A DNA stretch of 64,000 nt from Cepaea nemoralis (Eukaryota > Mollusca > Gastropoda > Stylommatophora > Helicidae). Location of the stretch: NCBI GenBank assembly GCA_014155875.1, contig JACEFZ010028320.1, forward strand, positions 291,001 to 355,000, written 5' to 3'. Within the stretch, counting starts at the first letter, position 1, and every line of letters starts with the position of its first letter. The position numbers were made by a program, and so were the translations under genes. Under the pieces are notes generated by a model. That model was given only the letters and a program-made list of their open reading frames with translations. It had not been told where the DNA came from and did not search any database. Of this stretch, positions 1 to 10,877 are shown piece after piece.

Positions 1-69
1 TGTTCTTAAATATCTAATTACATCTAAACCAAAAGTATAATTTATTTTTATTTACTAACATCATCATCA

Positions 70-165
70 TGATCGGCTGACCGAGTGGCTAGAATGCCGG
101 ACTCTCATTCGGGCTCAAAGGCCCCTCTGCCATACACCGCAAGGTATTATATTGGCAGTAAATGA
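70..165 (+). repeat. tRNA-headed SINE-like fragment
   Basis: The segment starts with a box A-like stretch (gtggctagaatgcc), similar to the head of the SINE at 1976. The expected box B is poorly preserved. It looks like a decayed tRNA-derived SINE head next to a LINE tail. Assignment is tentative. Confidence 0.3.
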
Positions 166-171
166 CAGTTT

Positions 172-436
172 TTTATCATCATCATGCGCAATGCCAGCTG
201 GTGCGGGCGTTCATGTCTCCCCATTGATCTCAGTTACTGGTGTTCTGGATAAACTCTTATGAAAATATTTCCCAGTGCCATAGTATCAGTCCATCCAGCA
301 TAATTTCTCTCGGTGTTTATTTGTGCCCTTTCCCACTGTTGTTTGCATTCATCACAGCGTTTCCAATGTCATTATTGTCGTTCCGTGATCAAAGAATTAT
401 TTTCAGGCAATCTTTGTTAGTTACTCTGGCAGTTTA
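172..436 (-). mobile_element. LINE 3'-end fragment (TGA-tailed LINE family)
   Basis: A short ATC repeat at the left edge is the reversed tail. The following sequence matches the reversed 3' coding end of the LINE family also seen at 11556, 13428, 34440 and 58946, including the shared stretch gttagttactctggcagt. Only the C-terminal part of the RT ORF is present and it is not open. This is an inactive intronic fragment downstream of the host protease exon. Confidence 0.6.
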
Positions 437-524
437 GTGATATTTGCAAATGAGATATCTGCAGGATTTGAAAATTTTAATATAATTTATTGCAAATGAT
501 TTACGAACCACACACTTAATTGGC

Positions 525-761
525 GGGAGTCTCCGTGGCTAAGTAGTCAAGCCGTCTGATTCGGGCTCCGAAGGTTGTGGGTTCAATTCAGGGCTGCATC
601 CGTAGGTTCACGAGTGCATTTTTCTGAGACTCCTGCGGGTCGTCGATCGAGCTACGGAGTTCGTGCTTTGTGCGACGCTTTCTGGAGGTTTGCGGTAAGA
701 AACTGAGCCATACCCGGTGCAATGAAGTCGACCCTTTCAACTTTTAAGCGACTTTTTTAAA
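525..761 (+). repeat. SINE family A, full-length copy
   Basis: This is a tRNA-derived SINE. The head has box A-like gtggctaagtagtc and box B-like gggttcaattc. The body is shared with copies at 6891, 37198 and 42660 (gagactcctgcgggtcgtcg, gagttcgtgctttgtgcgac), and the tail is tttaagcgacttttttaaag. The tRNA-like head resembles Ser/Leu tRNAs but has no foldable anticodon arm, so it is not a tRNA gene. Confidence 0.8.
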
Positions 762-788
762 GTGACACTTTATTGCATTACTATAAAA

Positions 789-813
789 TGTCCCCCACCC
801 CACCCCCCCCCCC

Positions 814-844
<31 letters not shown>

Positions 845-846
845 AT
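789..846 (+). repeat. Poly-C tract followed by (CA)n
   Basis: About 30 consecutive cytosines run into a CA dinucleotide repeat. It is a simple repeat, and open frames across it (proline runs) are artefacts. Confidence 0.9.
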
Positions 847-1106
847 ACACGTACGCACACAGTTGTCACATTTATGAAAACAATTATAAAGAAAGTAAAT
901 GTCAAGGAAGAAAAATATGCTGTCTTAGAAAGCTGTTATCTGATCCAAGACCCAAGGATCTGTGGTTTAGAATGTGAATATTTTCGCACCATCCTGTTCT
1001 TTTTTCGTAGAATTCCATAACCGAAGCCAAGAAAAGAACAAGGCTTGTAGAAATCAACGGAGGGAATTGTATCCTTGGATCTGCACCGCGTCACATCATC
1101 ACGTAC

Positions 1107-1277
1107 AGGGTTGTCTCAGAACACAGCTCTCATCCTCGTACGCTGACAAACCTCTGTTTCTTCTCATCTCTCCTGCATCATTCACCCTCATGTCCATGGA
1201 GTCTTTAATGTCCCTTGTCCATCGTCGTGCTAGTCGGCCCACTGCTTCATCTTCCAGGAGACGGGAACCACCATGGC
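1107..1277 (-). mobile_element. LINE C-terminal ORF fragment
   Basis: The minus-strand translation contains GRLARRWTRDIKDS, resembling the basic GRP-RRW-DDIK segment at the C terminus of many APE-type LINE proteins. The frame is short with no RT upstream, so this is a truncated relic. The family cannot be assigned. Confidence 0.45.
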
Positions 1278-1378
1278 GCTTAATATGGCCATATTATGTC
1301 AGTTTCAGAGATATGCTACTGTTTACCCCGCCCCACATACAGAAATAATAACGAAAATAATCACACTTATTTACTTAC

Positions 1379-1664
1379 TAAAAACAATGTGCAGCACTTA
1401 ACAGCCAAAATGAATTGATTACTGCAGCTCCACAATGATGAATTCCAAAAGAAGAAATATCTCCAGAAGGCACATTAAATACCATTTGAATTCGAACCTG
1501 CCATGGGTATTCACCATGTTGAACAAATTTGCCACCAATAATTTTACCCTCCTGCAAGTGTTTTATATTTCCTGTCAGATTATAAAAGTGATGGCTGCTC
1601 ATTTCTTTATGAGGTGTCCCAAGTTTTTGGTAACGAAAGGGAAGCCGACCACATTTTCCTGTAA
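1379..1664 (-). CDS. Host protease exon 11: activation peptide and start of trypsin domain
   Basis: This is the last exon of the host gene in the window (partial-protein residues 543-638). It encodes GKCGRLP, whose Cys is placed to link pro-region and catalytic chain as in neurotrypsin-like proteases. A spacer with one N-glycosylation sequon (NLTG) follows, then activation site K583|IIGG, PWQV and the catalytic-His motif AAHCF (His635). The acceptor is atcag at 1665-1669 and the donor gtaagt at 1373-1378. The previous exon ends in phase 1 and joins here to give TTT. An acceptor six bases downstream (ttacag) would create a TGA at the junction, so it was not chosen. The catalytic Asp and Ser exons must lie left of the window. 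Confidence 0.93.
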
Positions 1665-1679
1665 CTGATTTCAGATAAA

Positions 1680-1850
1680 TAGTTTCAGTGTCTTCAAACA
1701 AATATTTTCAGTGATTTCAAAGAAATATTTTCAGTGAATTAAAACAAATATTGAATAAAGATTTCAAGCAATTATTCAACATTATGTTAAACAAATATTT
1801 ACCGTGATTTCATAGAAATATTTATTGTGATTTCAAATTATTTATAGCTA
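1680..1850 (+). repeat. Degenerate AT-rich intronic tandem repeat
   Basis: Repeated approximations of a roughly 20-bp unit (atattttcagtgatttcaaa) lie directly upstream (gene sense) of the trypsin exon. The unit includes the acceptor-like string tttcag. The copies are degenerate and no protein is encoded. Confidence 0.5.
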
Positions 1851-1975
1851 TTTTAAATTAGTATTCAGCTTGTTGTGATGTTATTAGTTCAACAATGAAA
1901 CATACGACTTCATTAATATTTACAAAAATGTGTTATCCTCTCGTTTAGACATGAAGTCATGTTCCCTCTTGCACA

Positions 1976-2250
1976 TCAGTTTCGGTAGCGTAGTGGCTAG
2001 ACACTAGGCTGCCGACCCGGTGGTCATGGATTCGATCCGTAGCTGGACAAATTCGGATATTTAATAATAGACCTGAGTTCCCATGTCGACCCAATCTAAA
2101 ATGGATACAACAGGACTGTCTCGGGAAGTAAATACGATCGGCGTGATATTGAAAACTTCTCCTATCAAGTGCCGATTGGTCTATAGAAATATAGGTCCAG
2201 CACAGTTTGTCAATGTGCTTTAGGACGTGTAGAACTGTCCTTTTATTATT
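1976..2250 (+). repeat. SINE family C
   Basis: Box A-like tagcgtagtgg and box B-like ggattcgatcc mark a tRNA-derived head. The body (caagtgccgattggtctat) recurs at 11262, 23448 and 23700. This is an intronic insertion. Confidence 0.75.
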
Positions 2251-3407
2251 TAAATTCGATTACTTCTATGATCTTCTGTCTAGCACATCTCTTGATGTTA
2301 TCATTCTTATGTCAAGCATTACGTTTCTCTAGCACATCTGCCTTCCACTGTTAGCTTGTTTCCAGTCTATTATTAGATTTTACCATCCTTGCGTGTTTAG
2401 AATCTTGGCCTCCATTTGATTAACGTAACAATAGTAAAAGTCCAGTTTTCATACACACTTTGAGGCGCATTCGGCTATTGTGTTAGCTGCGTATCTTTAT
2501 AGATCAGTCGGTACTCGAGGAGTGATGCGATCAGTATCCCACCGGATGCCTTTACTACCCAAGATAATCCTGGTTCCAATTTATTTCGAACTGATTGACA
2601 ACCGAGACGACAGACCAGCTTACTGCGACTCTATATAATAGTACAATATTTGAATACGAAGTGTGAGGATTACGGCTTTTGTAGCTATGGAGCTAATGAC
2701 AAATGACAAGCAATTTTCACAATTTGCCGATATACCGAGTCTGAAATTCAAAATTTAGCCACACCAATTTATAAGCAGACCGCTGAGCGTTGATTTTGGA
2801 TGGTATGAAACCTCGGCTGCTCAAAATACAATGACTGTCAAGGTCCACTTGAGTAGACAGGGGACATAATATAGATAGAGAAGAAACATATAAACATGGG
2901 ATGAATAAGGGAGAGAAGAGAAGGGACTCGAACATTCGAGAAAGACGAGTTAGTTGTCAAACTACGCAGTACGCCCGGGCGCAACCCGGCAGAAGCGTGA
3001 AGGGTGAAACCCCACGAGGCGCACGAAGGGGCGAGCACACCGTGTCCACCTCACGAGAGTAGAGAGGGCAGACGGCAACTGGATATTGAGGGAAGAGGGT
3101 GTAGCTTCTAGAGGGAGACACATGGATAGACATTACTTAGATCCTTAAGATATTAGTGATAGACATAGTTATGATGTTGTATAGATACTTGAATGCTTTG
3201 TATGATGAATTTGTATATAATATTATAAATACTGTGCGAGAAGATTATTCGCCAAATGCCAGATATCGTAATAAAATAGTAACGACGGTAGTCGAACTCA
3301 GAGTTCTGTCTTATCTGTGCTCGCACTGTGCTATCTGTCTGAACCCGAGTTTGCTATCCCTATTTGTGACACGTTGACAATGACAAACATTGTTTTTGGT
3401 TTTGTTC
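2251..3407. other. Intronic stretch without recognised gene
   Basis: No conserved protein motif or RNA gene was recognised. A GC-richer patch around 2940-3060 (cgcccgggcgcaacccgg) stands out from the AT-rich surroundings and may be a repeat not otherwise represented here. Confidence 0.4.
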
Positions 3408-3592
3408 GCATATTCCCCACAGGACATCGGTGTCAACATCAGCATCTTTCAGCTGATTGTTGATTTCTTGGCAAGATTACGCTCAGTAGTTTACCATTGC
3501 TTTCTGAGCGACCGGCTCGCATACCCCGTAAGTTACCGACGCGGAGAGAACAATGACAAACTACTGAACGTAAAATTGACTGTAAAGGACAC
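3408..3592 (-). repeat. SINE family B fragment with inverted end
   Basis: From 3408 to about 3551 the reversed SINE-B body is present (tagtttaccattgctttctga). It is followed at about 3553-3592 by a short forward piece of the same body (caaactactgaacgtaaa). The element is 5' truncated and partly inverted. Confidence 0.65.
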
Positions 3593-3687
3593 TCAACTAA
3601 CTACCTTAAGTTCGATGTTACAACAAATGCTGTGTGCTATTAATGGTTACATAATAGTATTTATGTATAATGTGTGAGGACACTTAC

Positions 3688-3902
3688 AGATTTGATCACT
3701 TAACCCATTAGCATGTGGTTCAGGGTTCTTGGTACAGATTGCCCCTGCGTATTCTCCAGGGTTGCAGTCATGTTGCTCCGCGCCCACAATAATTAAGCAC
3801 TGATTCAAATCTGTCTCCGTACCGTTGCAGTCGACGTCATCCAAGATGATGCTAACGAGTTCATTGCCAAATAAAGATCTGTTTGTGGCAATTCCACCAA
3901 AT
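3688..3902 (-). CDS. Host protease exon 10: second half of SRCR domain B
   Basis: This exon encodes the C-terminal half of the second SRCR domain (residues 471-543). Visible hallmarks are LDDVDCNGTE, LNQC, HDCNPGEYAGAIC and four of the domain's six cysteines. It ends with a linker (KNPEPHANGLSDQI) leading to the protease pro-region. The acceptor is ttttttaag at 3903-3911 and the donor gtaagtg at 3681-3687. Entry phase 2 matches the end of exon 9 (TACAG) and exit phase 1 matches exon 11. The SRCR fold is an extracellular ligand-binding module. A 5'-truncated LINE lies immediately upstream in the intron. Confidence 0.93.
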
Positions 3903-3974
3903 CTTAAAAAACAAAATTCCGAAAAGTGTACATTAAATTGAACATGGTTTATGCGAAGAAACATACAGCCTACT

Positions 3975-6090
3975 ACTTTTGTTCAGTGTCTGTATTTTGA
4001 GAGAGCATTGAGAGCAGATGAAATAAAATGTAAACTTGAAAATCTACAAAACCCGTTGGAGGAAAGCGTTGACCAAACTTGGTTGAACATCAAGAATACA
4101 ATTCAAACTACCGCAGAAGAATGTCTCGGTGTGTTAACCAGGCATAGAAAGAACAGATGGTTCAATCAAAAATGTGAAGAAGCAGTCATTAGGAAAATGA
4201 ATGCCAGACAGTTGTGGTTAAATAACATCAATAACATCCGAAATGAAGAGCAATATAGAACTGAATGTAAAGAGGCTACAGAAGTAGTTCGGCAGCAGAA
4301 GCGAGAATATATGAGCAATATAATCAAAGATATGGAAACTAATCACCAGAAAAACGAATCCAGAAATTTATTTAAAGAACTGAAGTCAATGAAACAAGGG
4401 CACCAACACAACACATATGGTTTAAAAGACAAAAATGGGAATATGATAAATACCAATGAGGAAATGTGTGGCACACGGAAAGAATACTTTATTGAATTAC
4501 TAAATTGTAAAGCTCCAAGTAACACTTTCCGACAGGAAGCGGTTCTAACGTGTGAACCACAAATTGAAGAACCTGCTTTTGAAGAAATCTTATATGTAAT
4601 AACACGACTTAAAAACAATAAGGCAACTGGGGATAATGGAATTGCTGCTGAATTTATACAGGCAGGCGGCCATGCATTACATCTAAAGCTATACTACCTA
4701 ATAATAACAATCTGGAGAACAGAAGAATTACCCCATGACTGGAAAGAGTCATTATTGATACCTATCTTTAAGAAAGGAGACAAGTTCCAATGTGAAAATT
4801 ATAGAGGAATATCACTCCTGTCCATAAGCTATAAGATACTATCCGCGTTATTACTAAGTAGACTAAAACCATATTCAGAAGACATATTAGGTGACTACCA
4901 GGCGGATGTAAGACAAAACAGATGAACAATAGATCAGAAATTTATCTTACGACAAATAGCCGAGACAAGTTGGGAATATAAAAGAGATCTCCATAACATT
5001 TTTGTGGATTTTAAAAAGGCTATAGTGTCCATAGGAATATTCTATGGAATGCTATGCAGGAATTTGGAATACCAAGGACGTTAATCAACATGCCCAGACT
5101 ATGCATGGAAGATACTTATAATATAGTAACATATAAAGGCAGGAAATCAGACCCTTTCCAAATAGCATCAGGCTTGAAACAGGGTGATGCACTATCGCCG
5201 CTCCTTTTCAATCTGGCTCTAGAGAAAGTTGTAAGGAAGGTAAAGGAGGAATGTGCTATTGGAGGAACATCCAAACTGCTTGGTTATGCAGATGATATAG
5301 ATATTATAGGGGAAAATGAACAAAAGACATTGGAAATATTGACTCACTTAAAGGAAATAGCTCAACAAATGGGGCTGGTTATCAACCAAGATAAGACAGA
5401 ATATATAGTAATTTCAAGAGAAGGAACGGCTAAAAACTCTGGCCACATACAAATAGATAATATGACCATTAAAAGAACGGAAACATACAAATACCTGGGT
5501 ACAATCTTCAACTGCTCCAACATAATAAGGGAAGAAATACAAACTAGAATCAATTCTGGAAATAAGATATACTATGCACTACAACATCTGTTAAAATCAA
5601 ATGCGCCATCTCGTAACACCAAGATCACAATATACAAAACACTGATCAGACCAGTTGTGCTGTATGGCTCTGAAACCTGGAGTACAACTAAAGGAGACGA
5701 AGCCTTGTTACAAACCTTTGAGAACAATGTCTTAAGACGCATCTTTGGGCCCATTAGGGATACACAAAGTGGAGAGTGGAAAAGAAGAAGCAACAAAGAC
5801 ATTTATGATCTGTTTAAGTCCCCGCTAATCACTGGTATCATGAAGGCTAATAGACTGCAATGGCTGGGGCATATAGAAAGAATGGAAGATAATAGGGAAA
5901 CAAAACTCGCTTACACTCAGGAAATAAATGACCGTAGACCCCGAGGTAGACCAAGAAGACGGTGGAGAGATCAAATACATACAGACCTAGAAGCACTTGG
6001 AATCAGCGACTGGTAAGAGAAGGTCAACCAGAGAGACGAATGGAGACGGCTTGTATCTGCAGCAAAGAACCTCAATGGCTCGGAATGCTG
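3975..6090 (+). pseudogene. LINE reverse transcriptase, broken ORF
   Basis: The RT fingers motif LKNNKATGDNGI, NYRGISLLS, the palm motif GYADDIDIIGE (catalytic YADD), GLKQGDALSPLLFNLALE and the basic tail RPRGRPRRRWRDQI are all visible. The frame is open from 3951 to 4925. It is then interrupted by TGA at 4923-4925, where family members usually have Gly-Arg-Ser-Thr, so CGA to TGA is likely. A frameshift falls near 5020-5035. The frame is open again to TAA at 6014-6016, beyond which the same frame continues to about 6090. With two stops and one frameshift this copy cannot encode a working protein. Confidence 0.88.
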
Positions 6091-6105
6091 AAGAAGAAGA
6101 AGAAT
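3975..6105 (+). mobile_element. 5'-truncated non-LTR retrotransposon (RT + C-terminal domain)
   Basis: This is a LINE copy ending in a GAA-type tail (gaagaagaagaagaa, about 6090-6105). It lacks the endonuclease domain and starts in the linker before RT. It sits in the host intron just upstream of SRCR exon 10, in the opposite orientation to the gene. The exact left boundary is uncertain (3960-4000). Confidence 0.85.
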
Positions 6106-6299
6106 GTAGGCTTGCTAGATTAGCTTAGAAATGTTGATATAGAGGGTGGTTTATGTTTAGAGGATGGTGATATACCCGGGAGATCCACAAGTAAGGATTT
6201 GGAGATCATGTAAAATGTTGCCCGATTAAACAATCAAGTGACGACTGGGAATCTGCGAGCTTGACCAGACTGCACGAAATTGACGTCAAAAGATCGGAC

Positions 6300-6530
6300 T
6301 GGGGTGCTATTAACGGAGACACCGAAAGACATATAGTTGTGGTTTATAGATAATACCCAAGCATTTGATAAGTAAAACATGATGAAATTATAAAAATGTT
6401 GAAATTATCAACATTGATGAGAAAGATCTCAGAATAGAGAAGAATATTCACTGGAAACAAATAGCAGCAATCAAAACGGGAAATGAAGAGGGCAATTATG
6501 TGGGGAAGATATTAAGTAACATACATTTTA
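6300..6530 (+). mobile_element. TGA-tailed LINE RT fragment (fingers)
   Basis: A decayed reading frame resembles the segment at 12580 (YICFIDYTQAFDKV). Here the translation is close to VVYR*YPSIR with stops. It is a short, heavily mutated RT remnant with no 3' end. Confidence 0.45.
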
Positions 6531-6563
6531 CGAATATTTGTTTTACAATAGTGCGAACCAGAT

Positions 6564-6567
<4 letters not shown>

Positions 6568-6613
<46 letters not shown>

Positions 6614-6640
6614 TGTGAGTGAGTGTGTGTGTGTGTGTGA
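6568..6640 (+). repeat. (TG)n microsatellite
   Basis: A TG repeat interrupted by tctgtgagtgag. Simple repeat. Confidence 0.95.
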
Positions 6641-6740
6641 TTTCTAGACATAGTCGCCTGTCTGGCAACATACTTGGTCCACCTGTCTATAATAGCCTGT
6701 TGATGCCCTCTAAGAAACGTATTTTGATGTAGCCTTAAAC

Positions 6741-7330
6741 TAATTTTGCCATACCTCCATTACCTGGTTGGATTCTGCAACCCTCTGACCCCGCAAATGT
6801 TCTTACAAGGGTCCAAAGAAGTGAAAGTCCGATGGCGCAAAGTCTGGAGTATGTGTTGCATGTTTCAAGACCTCAAGGTCAGAGCGGAGTCAGGGAGTCT
6901 CTGTGGCGAAGTGGTCAAGCCGTTTGACTCGGGTTCCGAAGGTTGTTGGTTCGATTCCGGGCCGCGTCCTTCGGTTCACGAGTGAAATTTTTCGGAGACT
7001 CCTGTGGGTCGTCGCTATAGCTATACGGAGTTCGTGCTTGGTGCGACGCTTTCTGCGCTGCGAAAAGAGACCGAGCCATATGGGATAAACCCCGGTGCAA
7101 TGAAGTCGACCCGGTCGACTTTTAAGCGACTTTTTTAAAGGTCAGAGCACGTAGTGTATCCACTGTATCCGCAGCCGTATGCGGGCGGGCGTTGTCATGC
7201 AGCAACATTACTCTTTTTGAGAGAAGTCCTTGACATTTAGATTGTATGGTGGGTTTCAGTTTGTTCACGAGCATGCCACTGTATCAAGCACTAGAAACAG
7301 TTTCATCCCGGAAATACAGCAATATACGAC
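6741..7330 (-). mobile_element. Mariner transposase relic split by a SINE
   Basis: On the minus strand, 7330-7141 encodes KLKPTIQSKCQGLLSK and LLHDNARPHTAADTVDTL, the second catalytic Asp region of mariner transposases. After the SINE at 6891-7137, the frame resumes with HTPDFAPSDFHFFGPL, the third catalytic Asp region. The host sequence is duplicated on both sides of the SINE (aaggtcagagc at 6875-6885 and 7138-7148). The N-terminal half and terminal inverted repeats were not found. Confidence 0.8.
6891..7137 (+). repeat. SINE family A, best-preserved copy with target duplication
   Basis: This is the cleanest family A copy. Box A is tggcgaagtgg and box B ggttcgattcc, followed by the shared body and the tail tttaagcgacttttttaaa. 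It interrupts a mariner relic and is flanked by an 11-bp duplication, so it post-dates the mariner copy. Confidence 0.88.
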
Positions 7331-7339
7331 ACTTGATAT

Positions 7340-8060
7340 TTAAAGAAATAATAGTTATCATGACGTTGAAAACAATAAAGTGACTTTAGTGAATTTAGAC
7401 ACAGAAGTCACAATCAATATTTTACACCGCTTTATTGTCTGGCATATTTCCCGCATCTTGTTAGGTGCGTACTGCAGAAGTATATATTATATGAAGTGAA
7501 TACACGAATAGTACTTTGGCTGAAATATTGAAACACGGTCCCAGCCAGTTTTGTGCAAACAGGAAGAAATTATCATTGGGATACCAAATGTTCCACGTTC
7601 TAACACTATCTGTGACTATGTATTTTAAGTATAGCATATACAATGGCCTTTGTAGAATGTTGCTCTCCCCGCGACTGTTCCTGAGTCGTGAGATGTGGTT
7701 GTCGTTTTACGTGCTTCTTGCATTTTGATGTTTCTTTAATTTCCGGTGTTCGTCTTCGTGTGGGTCCCCACCTGTCATTTCTCCGTAAAACCAAACCATG
7801 CCTGTTGTTACTATTCTTTCTTAGTCACTGGGACATTTAATATGACCAAAGTACTCAAGTTTCGGAGACATGAGCTGATTTTCTTTGATATTCTAATTTT
7901 GTAACTTGTAAGTGTTTTTGTTTTTCGTGATCTATGGTATTCTAAGAATTTTAATATAACATAACAGTTAAAAAAATATTCTTCTTTAGCCGTTAGTCGA
8001 TATCTAAAAAGTGGAACAGACAGTAGTTCTGACAAAGTGTAAAAGACAACAATCTCAACA
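7340..8060. other. Intronic stretch, nothing recognised
   Basis: AT-rich sequence with short unrelated frames on both strands. No family motif or repeat copy was recognised. Confidence 0.4.
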
Positions 8061-8064
8061 AAGC

Positions 8065-8068
<4 letters not shown>

Positions 8069-8133
<65 letters not shown>

Positions 8134-8156
8134 CTATATATATATATATATATATA

Positions 8157-8199
<43 letters not shown>

Positions 8200-8232
8200 A
8201 CACACACAACACGCACGCACGCACGCACGCAC
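8069..8232 (+). repeat. (TA)n(CA)n compound microsatellite
   Basis: A long TA run passes into CA and then CACG repeats. Both strands give spurious Ile-Tyr or His-Thr open frames. Confidence 0.95.
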
Positions 8233-8239
8233 ATGCATT

Positions 8240-8960
8240 AGGCCGCTGCCAGAATGCCAAGATACCATTCCATCACTAAAATTAATATTCATCGTCTATA
8301 GAATCAGTGGTCACTAGAAAAACTAGCAGTTGCACGCGCATTATTGCACAAGGAAAATCAGCTAATTCAGCAACCAGCTATCCGCCAATTTTCTGAACAT
8401 GCAGTTCACAACACAAACTACCGTTAGGCAAATGAAAAAGCATTCCACATTAAAACCACAGCTCATAGATGTGCACCAAGGACTCAGCACATTAGCTGGG
8501 CAATGTAAGCAATTACTAAAGGTCCAAATGAAGAAAATATGTTAAATAAACCGCCTAAATGAGAGAAATGCGTAAGGAAACCATAGTCAGAAGCACAAGA
8601 TGCCAAGACATTAGCGGATCGCCCGCATATCAGCCATACTGGACCGGAAGTGGTTCACCTAAAGTGAATAAAGTTAACTTAAACTAAATTATCTTAGTAG
8701 AGTAAACTCGTTTTAGTGCTTCAGTTTGTAGAAATTTGCACTACCTGGCTTAAGTATAGTTTCAACAAACTTCGTATGAAGAAGCAACCACACGTTTTTT
8801 CTTGTTAGATAGGCACATTACAGGCCTGCTTCAGAATAACCATATTTATCTTACATGCAATTTTCACTGACTCTGAATGTACATGATTTATCCAATACTA
8901 TTTGTTAATGGTAGTGCTAATGTTAAAGTATGTAAAATGTTACTATTTCCAATCGTTACA
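8240..8960. other. Intronic stretch upstream of SRCR exon, nothing recognised
   Basis: No recognisable coding motif or repeat copy. The stretch ends at the donor side of host exon 9. Confidence 0.4.
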
Positions 8961-8964
8961 TTAC

Positions 8965-9109
8965 CTGTAACCCAACATTCTGCAAACGACAGAAGCTTCC
9001 GTGTTATCCCAGTTATCATCACAAACTCGATATCGTACATTGTCGATAACAACTTCAACATTGCCTTCACTTTTATGTCTGCCACCTACTAACTGGATAT
9101 CTAAACTTG
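8965..9109 (-). CDS. Host protease exon 9: first half of SRCR domain B
   Basis: This exon encodes the N-terminal half of the second SRCR domain (residues 423-471). IQLVGG, GNVEVVIDN, RVCDDNW and ASVVCRMLGYR match the SRCR start, with VCDDNW in place of the usual VCDDGW. The acceptor is a long pyrimidine tract ending in ctgcag (9110-9115) and the donor is gtaatg at 8959-8964. Entry phase 1 matches exon 8 and exit phase 2 matches exon 10. With exon 10 it gives six cysteines, the group-A-like pattern, whereas vertebrate neurotrypsin SRCR domains have eight. Confidence 0.93.
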
Positions 9110-9115
9110 CTGCAG

Positions 9116-9860
9116 GATAAAAAAAAAAAAAACACAACATAATTGTCTCTATGTAAATGGGCATGAATATCCAACATTCTTGTGTGTGTGTTTGTTGTTG
9201 TTGTGTGGTTTGATTTAGAAATAATAATGGTAATTGTTTGTCGAACTTCCGTCAGTATGAGTCATAATATGTTCTTGCCCAAAATAGAAACTGCTATGTT
9301 CCACATGAAGTGGCTTGCATCGCTCGAAAAGACGGTGCTCTAGAGCATGCAATTAATGTACTAACAATGGCATATGTATGTGGGAAGATAGGAAGAGAGG
9401 AAGAGCTAGGAAATGAACAGGTGATAGATTGGCCTCTCCTTGAATATCAAGAAAACAGTAACATGGTGATAACAAAGAAAATGTTGACACCATTGCCCTC
9501 CATTGGACGGACAGCTATGTTATGACAAGGCTGATGGGATGAAGGCTCTCTGGGATCGAATGCAAAGTGCAGCAAAACAGAGGCTGGTCAACGGGAGAGA
9601 GCAGAAGTTCTATACGACACTCAACACAAAAGGGAAACACAGGCTAATCTTCAATAAGACGCGGCTATCGGTACCAACAGAGTGGGAACTGTTCCTTGAC
9701 TACTGAAGATGGGGACTGAACACGTTTGGGAATGTATTCAACACAATTATGTTGATTCTTGATTTCATATTTATAATATTATTTACTCTGATTTAGCATA
9801 TAGATGCCAGTCATGTGATATAGGGGAGCTGCGTGGGGGATATATAGGGGGGGAATATAT
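9116..9860. other. Intronic stretch, no recognised gene
   Basis: Open frames of 60-70 codons occur (for example at 9310-9525 +) but show no known motif and no splice context. Left unassigned. Confidence 0.4.
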
Positions 9861-9867
9861 ATATATA

Positions 9868-10247
9868 GGGAGCTGCATGGTCTCGACGTATGGTGTCCGC
9901 CTCGAGTGCTGGAGGTCCGGGATTTTTTCACGTGGACTTCTAGTAATAAATTTCTCCTGGTCTCTGGGTAGTGAGATCGGACGCCCGTGTATATTATTGC
10001 GCACGTAAAAAATCCCTTGGCAGTTGGAAATCGAAAAAAGAGTAGCCTAATGGCGCTGCCCAGTTACAAATTCGAGTTACAAATCTACGCAAAGTATTTT
10101 AATGATCCCCACCGGTGCTACGGAGTTCGTGCACTGAGCTGAGTTTCTCCAGACTCAGATTTGAGTTAGGAAGAAAACAGAGCACTTATGGGTTGCACCC
10201 GTTTGCCGTGATGTTGATCCATCGACTAAACTAAACTAAACTAAACT
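9868..10247 (+). repeat. SINE with conserved molluscan-type core and (CTAAA)n tail
   Basis: The core contains cgcacgtaaaaaatcccttg and gaaaaaagagtagcc, which I associate with a conserved SINE core found in molluscs and other metazoans. The tail is actaaactaaactaaacta. The head (gctgcatggtctcgacg) is tRNA-like only in part. It is the main sequence-level hint to a molluscan source. Confidence 0.6.
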
Positions 10248-10329
10248 AGTCATATGATATAAGCAGGGGTAACAAGAATAAATAATTACAATTGGTAGGC
10301 TATACGACACAAGAAAAATTATGATTGCA

Positions 10330-10585
10330 CATTCTTTTAGAATTGACCACATAGAAAGGAGAAGATTGGGTTAGCGTGAATAGTGGTCTGGAACCCACAA
10401 GACAAACGAAGTAGCGGGAGACTTAAAAAAACAAAACAACATCACACGGAGAAGAGAATTACAGATAGAGATGAATAATCTTGTGAGGACATGGAGAGAG
10501 CTGCAGGACATAGCAAATAATAGGAATTCCTGGCGTGGTTTGGTTGAGGGCCAATGTCACAATGAGAGATAAAGGGCCGAAGAAG
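10330..10585 (+). mobile_element. LINE C-terminal ORF fragment
   Basis: The translation contains RELQIEMNNLVRTW and LQDIANNRNSWRGLVEG, resembling the extreme C terminus of APE-type LINE proteins (E-----W--------R--WR--V). RT is missing. This is a 5'-truncated copy. Confidence 0.55.
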
Positions 10586-10589
10586 AGAG

Positions 10590-10875
10590 AGAAGAGAGAA
10601 TCAGAACCCGCTACATTTAACTTAGCAGCAACCTTAACATGGAATAAGAAGAGTGATACTATGATAGAGAATGTTGAGCATCTTTCAAGTTTATAAACCA
10701 CTGTCTCATTCTTGATAGGAGAGCTATGTATTAAAGATTTTGAAAAGTAATGATAAATAACACCAGTGACTGGAAGAATTAATAGAAAATTACGACAATT
10801 AAGGCTAGTTATCCATTTTACAGAATAATGCAATCAATCCAAGCATTTATTGGTTACTGACGATTTACTAAATAC
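10590..10875. other. Intronic stretch, nothing recognised
   Basis: A 124-codon minus frame (10459-10833) overlaps this stretch but has low-complexity hydrophobic content, no motif, and covers a LINE fragment on the other strand. It is not called as a gene. Confidence 0.4.
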
Positions 10876-10877
10876 AT

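Noticed and set aside
1650..1663. Alternative acceptor (ttacag) for the trypsin exon six bases inside
   Set aside because: Joining it to the phase-1 end of exon 10 gives an in-frame TGA.
4343..4618. Minus-strand frame of 91 codons
   Set aside because: Shadow of the LINE RT on the plus strand.
6891..6962. Apparent tRNA gene with good A and B boxes
   Set aside because: It is the head of SINE family A: the body follows directly, several copies exist, and no proper anticodon arm or acceptor stem is seen.
8011..8260. Open frames of Ile-Tyr and His-Thr repeats at 8011-8260, and similar ones at 36981-37343 and 49496-49725
   Set aside because: They are translations of TA and CA microsatellites with no other content.
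10459..10833. 124-codon minus frame
   Set aside because: It overlaps a LINE C-terminal fragment on the other strand and has no motif.
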